Source: Cyanobacteria bacterium UBA11372 | GTDB lineage: Bacteria > Cyanobacteriota > Cyanobacteriia > Cyanobacteriales > Aerosakkonemataceae | Length of the DNA stretch: 6,284 nucleotides | NCBI GenBank assembly: GCA_003486675.1 | Contig: DNGG01000092.1 | Coordinates: forward strand, 1-6,284 | Reading direction: 5' to 3' | Shown here: positions 5,796 through 6,284 of the stretch, in pieces | How positions within the stretch are numbered: position 1 is the stretch's first letter | Layout of the letters: every line of letters begins with the position of its first letter | The notes under the pieces: generated by a model | The model's database searches: none | Told to the model about the DNA's origin: nothing | The model's input: the letters and a program-made list of their open reading frames with translations, nothing else | Position numbers and translations under genes: made by a program

Positions 5796-6146
5796 ATGAC
5801 GCAAGTGTATCTTATGACAACCCTAATACCCGATCGAGTTCCACTCTACCGCAACGCCCTCGAACCATTAGTAACTGAAGAAGTCAAGCGGCAATTAGAA
5901 CAATTGTCCCCCAAATTAGTTAAGTATATTAACCCAGAGCAAGTAATTGCCTACGCACTCAATCGTTTACCTCCCCTATACGCCACCAGCCTTGAAGGAT
6001 GGACGCGGCAACAGGAAATCGCCAAAACTAAGCTTGAAAAGCAAATTGTTCTAGCAGTGCGTCAAGGATTGGTGGCAATACAACGCGATCCCTTAAAAGT
6101 TACCACTCCCTTGGTATTCATTGAAGATAACAATTCTGAAAATTAA
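5796..6146 (+). CDS. ComFB-family protein (probable cyclic-dinucleotide receptor)
   Basis: A 116-residue protein with the hallmark cyanobacterial ComFB sequence: PLVTEEVKRQLEQL near 24-37, KYINPEQVIAYALNRLPPLY at 43-62 running into ATS, Trp69, and AVRQ...IQRDPLKV at 87-102. It has no cysteines, so it lacks the Cys-based zinc site of the Bacillus ComFB protein. Cyanobacterial ComFB proteins have been reported to bind c-di-GMP and/or c-di-AMP and to influence motility, natural competence or cell size. This one is a single domain and presumably cytoplasmic. The start is uncertain: the ATG at 5796 abuts a GGAG that is too close to serve it, and Met7 at 5814 is an alternative. A TATATA hexamer at 5775-5780 could be its -10 element. 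It diverges from NACHT gene 2 across the phased operator. Confidence 0.85.
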   Translation: MTQVYLMTTLIPDRVPLYRNALEPLVTEEVKRQLEQLSPKLVKYINPEQVIAYALNRLPPLYATSLEGWTRQQEIAKTKLEKQIVLAVRQGLVAIQRDPLKVTTPLVFIEDNNSEN

Positions 6147-6195
6147 CGATTTTTCAAACATAAATATTCTCATATCATGTCCGTTCGATTACCCA

Positions 6196-6270
6196 TAATC
6201 GTCAGCCGGGACACGGCACGATTAAAGTTATCTGTGTCCCTGATATCTCTGATGCCGTGTCCCTACGCAA
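6196..6270. repeat. Dispersed inverted-repeat element downstream of the ComFB-family gene
   Basis: GGGACACGGCA (6208-6218) is perfectly complementary to TGCCGTGTCCC (6253-6263), with 34 bases between them. A second, competing stem pairs TAATCGT (6196-6202) with ACGATTA (6218-6224). An extra GTGTCCCT lies at 6234-6241. The GTAGGGACACGGCA-type end is, from memory, common in dispersed repeats of filamentous cyanobacteria. It could help end transcription of the ComFB-family gene. The right boundary cannot be fixed so near the window edge, and no gene is seen in 6147-6284. Confidence 0.65.
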
Positions 6271-6284
6271 CAACAGAGTGATGT

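Overview
The window looks cyanobacterial. It holds ten copies of the octamer GCGATCGC (HIP1) in 6.3 kb, several of the dispersed palindromic repeats typical of filamentous cyanobacteria, and a small gene of the ComFB family in its cyanobacterial form. The species cannot be named from the sequence alone.

Layout, left to right. (1) Positions 1-1377, minus strand: the first 459 codons of an HTH-NACHT protein, open at the left edge. (2) 1378-1551: a divergent intergenic region with three phased copies of a 10-bp box, then a foldable leader. (3) 1552-1785, plus strand: a small ORF of 77 codons with a strong ribosome binding site. (4) 1786-2136: about 350 bp with no convincing gene, made of a multi-hairpin dispersed element, a purine-rich degenerate repeat and a palindromic HIP1 site. 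(5) 2137-5646, minus strand: a complete paralogue of gene 1, 1169 residues, with an HTH, a linker made of translated palindromic DNA repeats, a NACHT NTPase, a winged-helix-like segment and twelve 34-residue HEAT-like repeats. (6) 5647-5795: a second divergent intergenic region with four copies of the same box. (7) 5796-6146, plus strand: a ComFB-family protein, probably a cyclic-dinucleotide receptor. (8) 6147-6284: a dispersed inverted-repeat element.

The two large genes are tandem paralogues of the bacterial NACHT (STAND, NLR-like) class. Members of this class have been shown to act in anti-phage defence. Here the NACHT would be the switch, the HEAT array the likely sensor, and the HTH the likely DNA-binding output or autoregulator; these roles are inferred.

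The most unusual signal is the matching operator-like array upstream of both NACHT genes. The 10-bp box AAGTCAAGCA (plus-strand reading) recurs at exactly 11-bp spacing, and a variant AACTCAAGCA lies exactly 33 bp further out. This spacing is the same in both copies although most of the surrounding upstream DNA has diverged. Upstream of gene 2 the gene-proximal box contains the best -35 hexamer. I suggest that the HTH-NACHT proteins bind these boxes head-to-tail and control their own genes, and perhaps the divergent neighbours. The second notable signal is the block of in-frame palindromic DNA repeats that adds 73 residues to the linker of gene 2 and is absent from gene 1.
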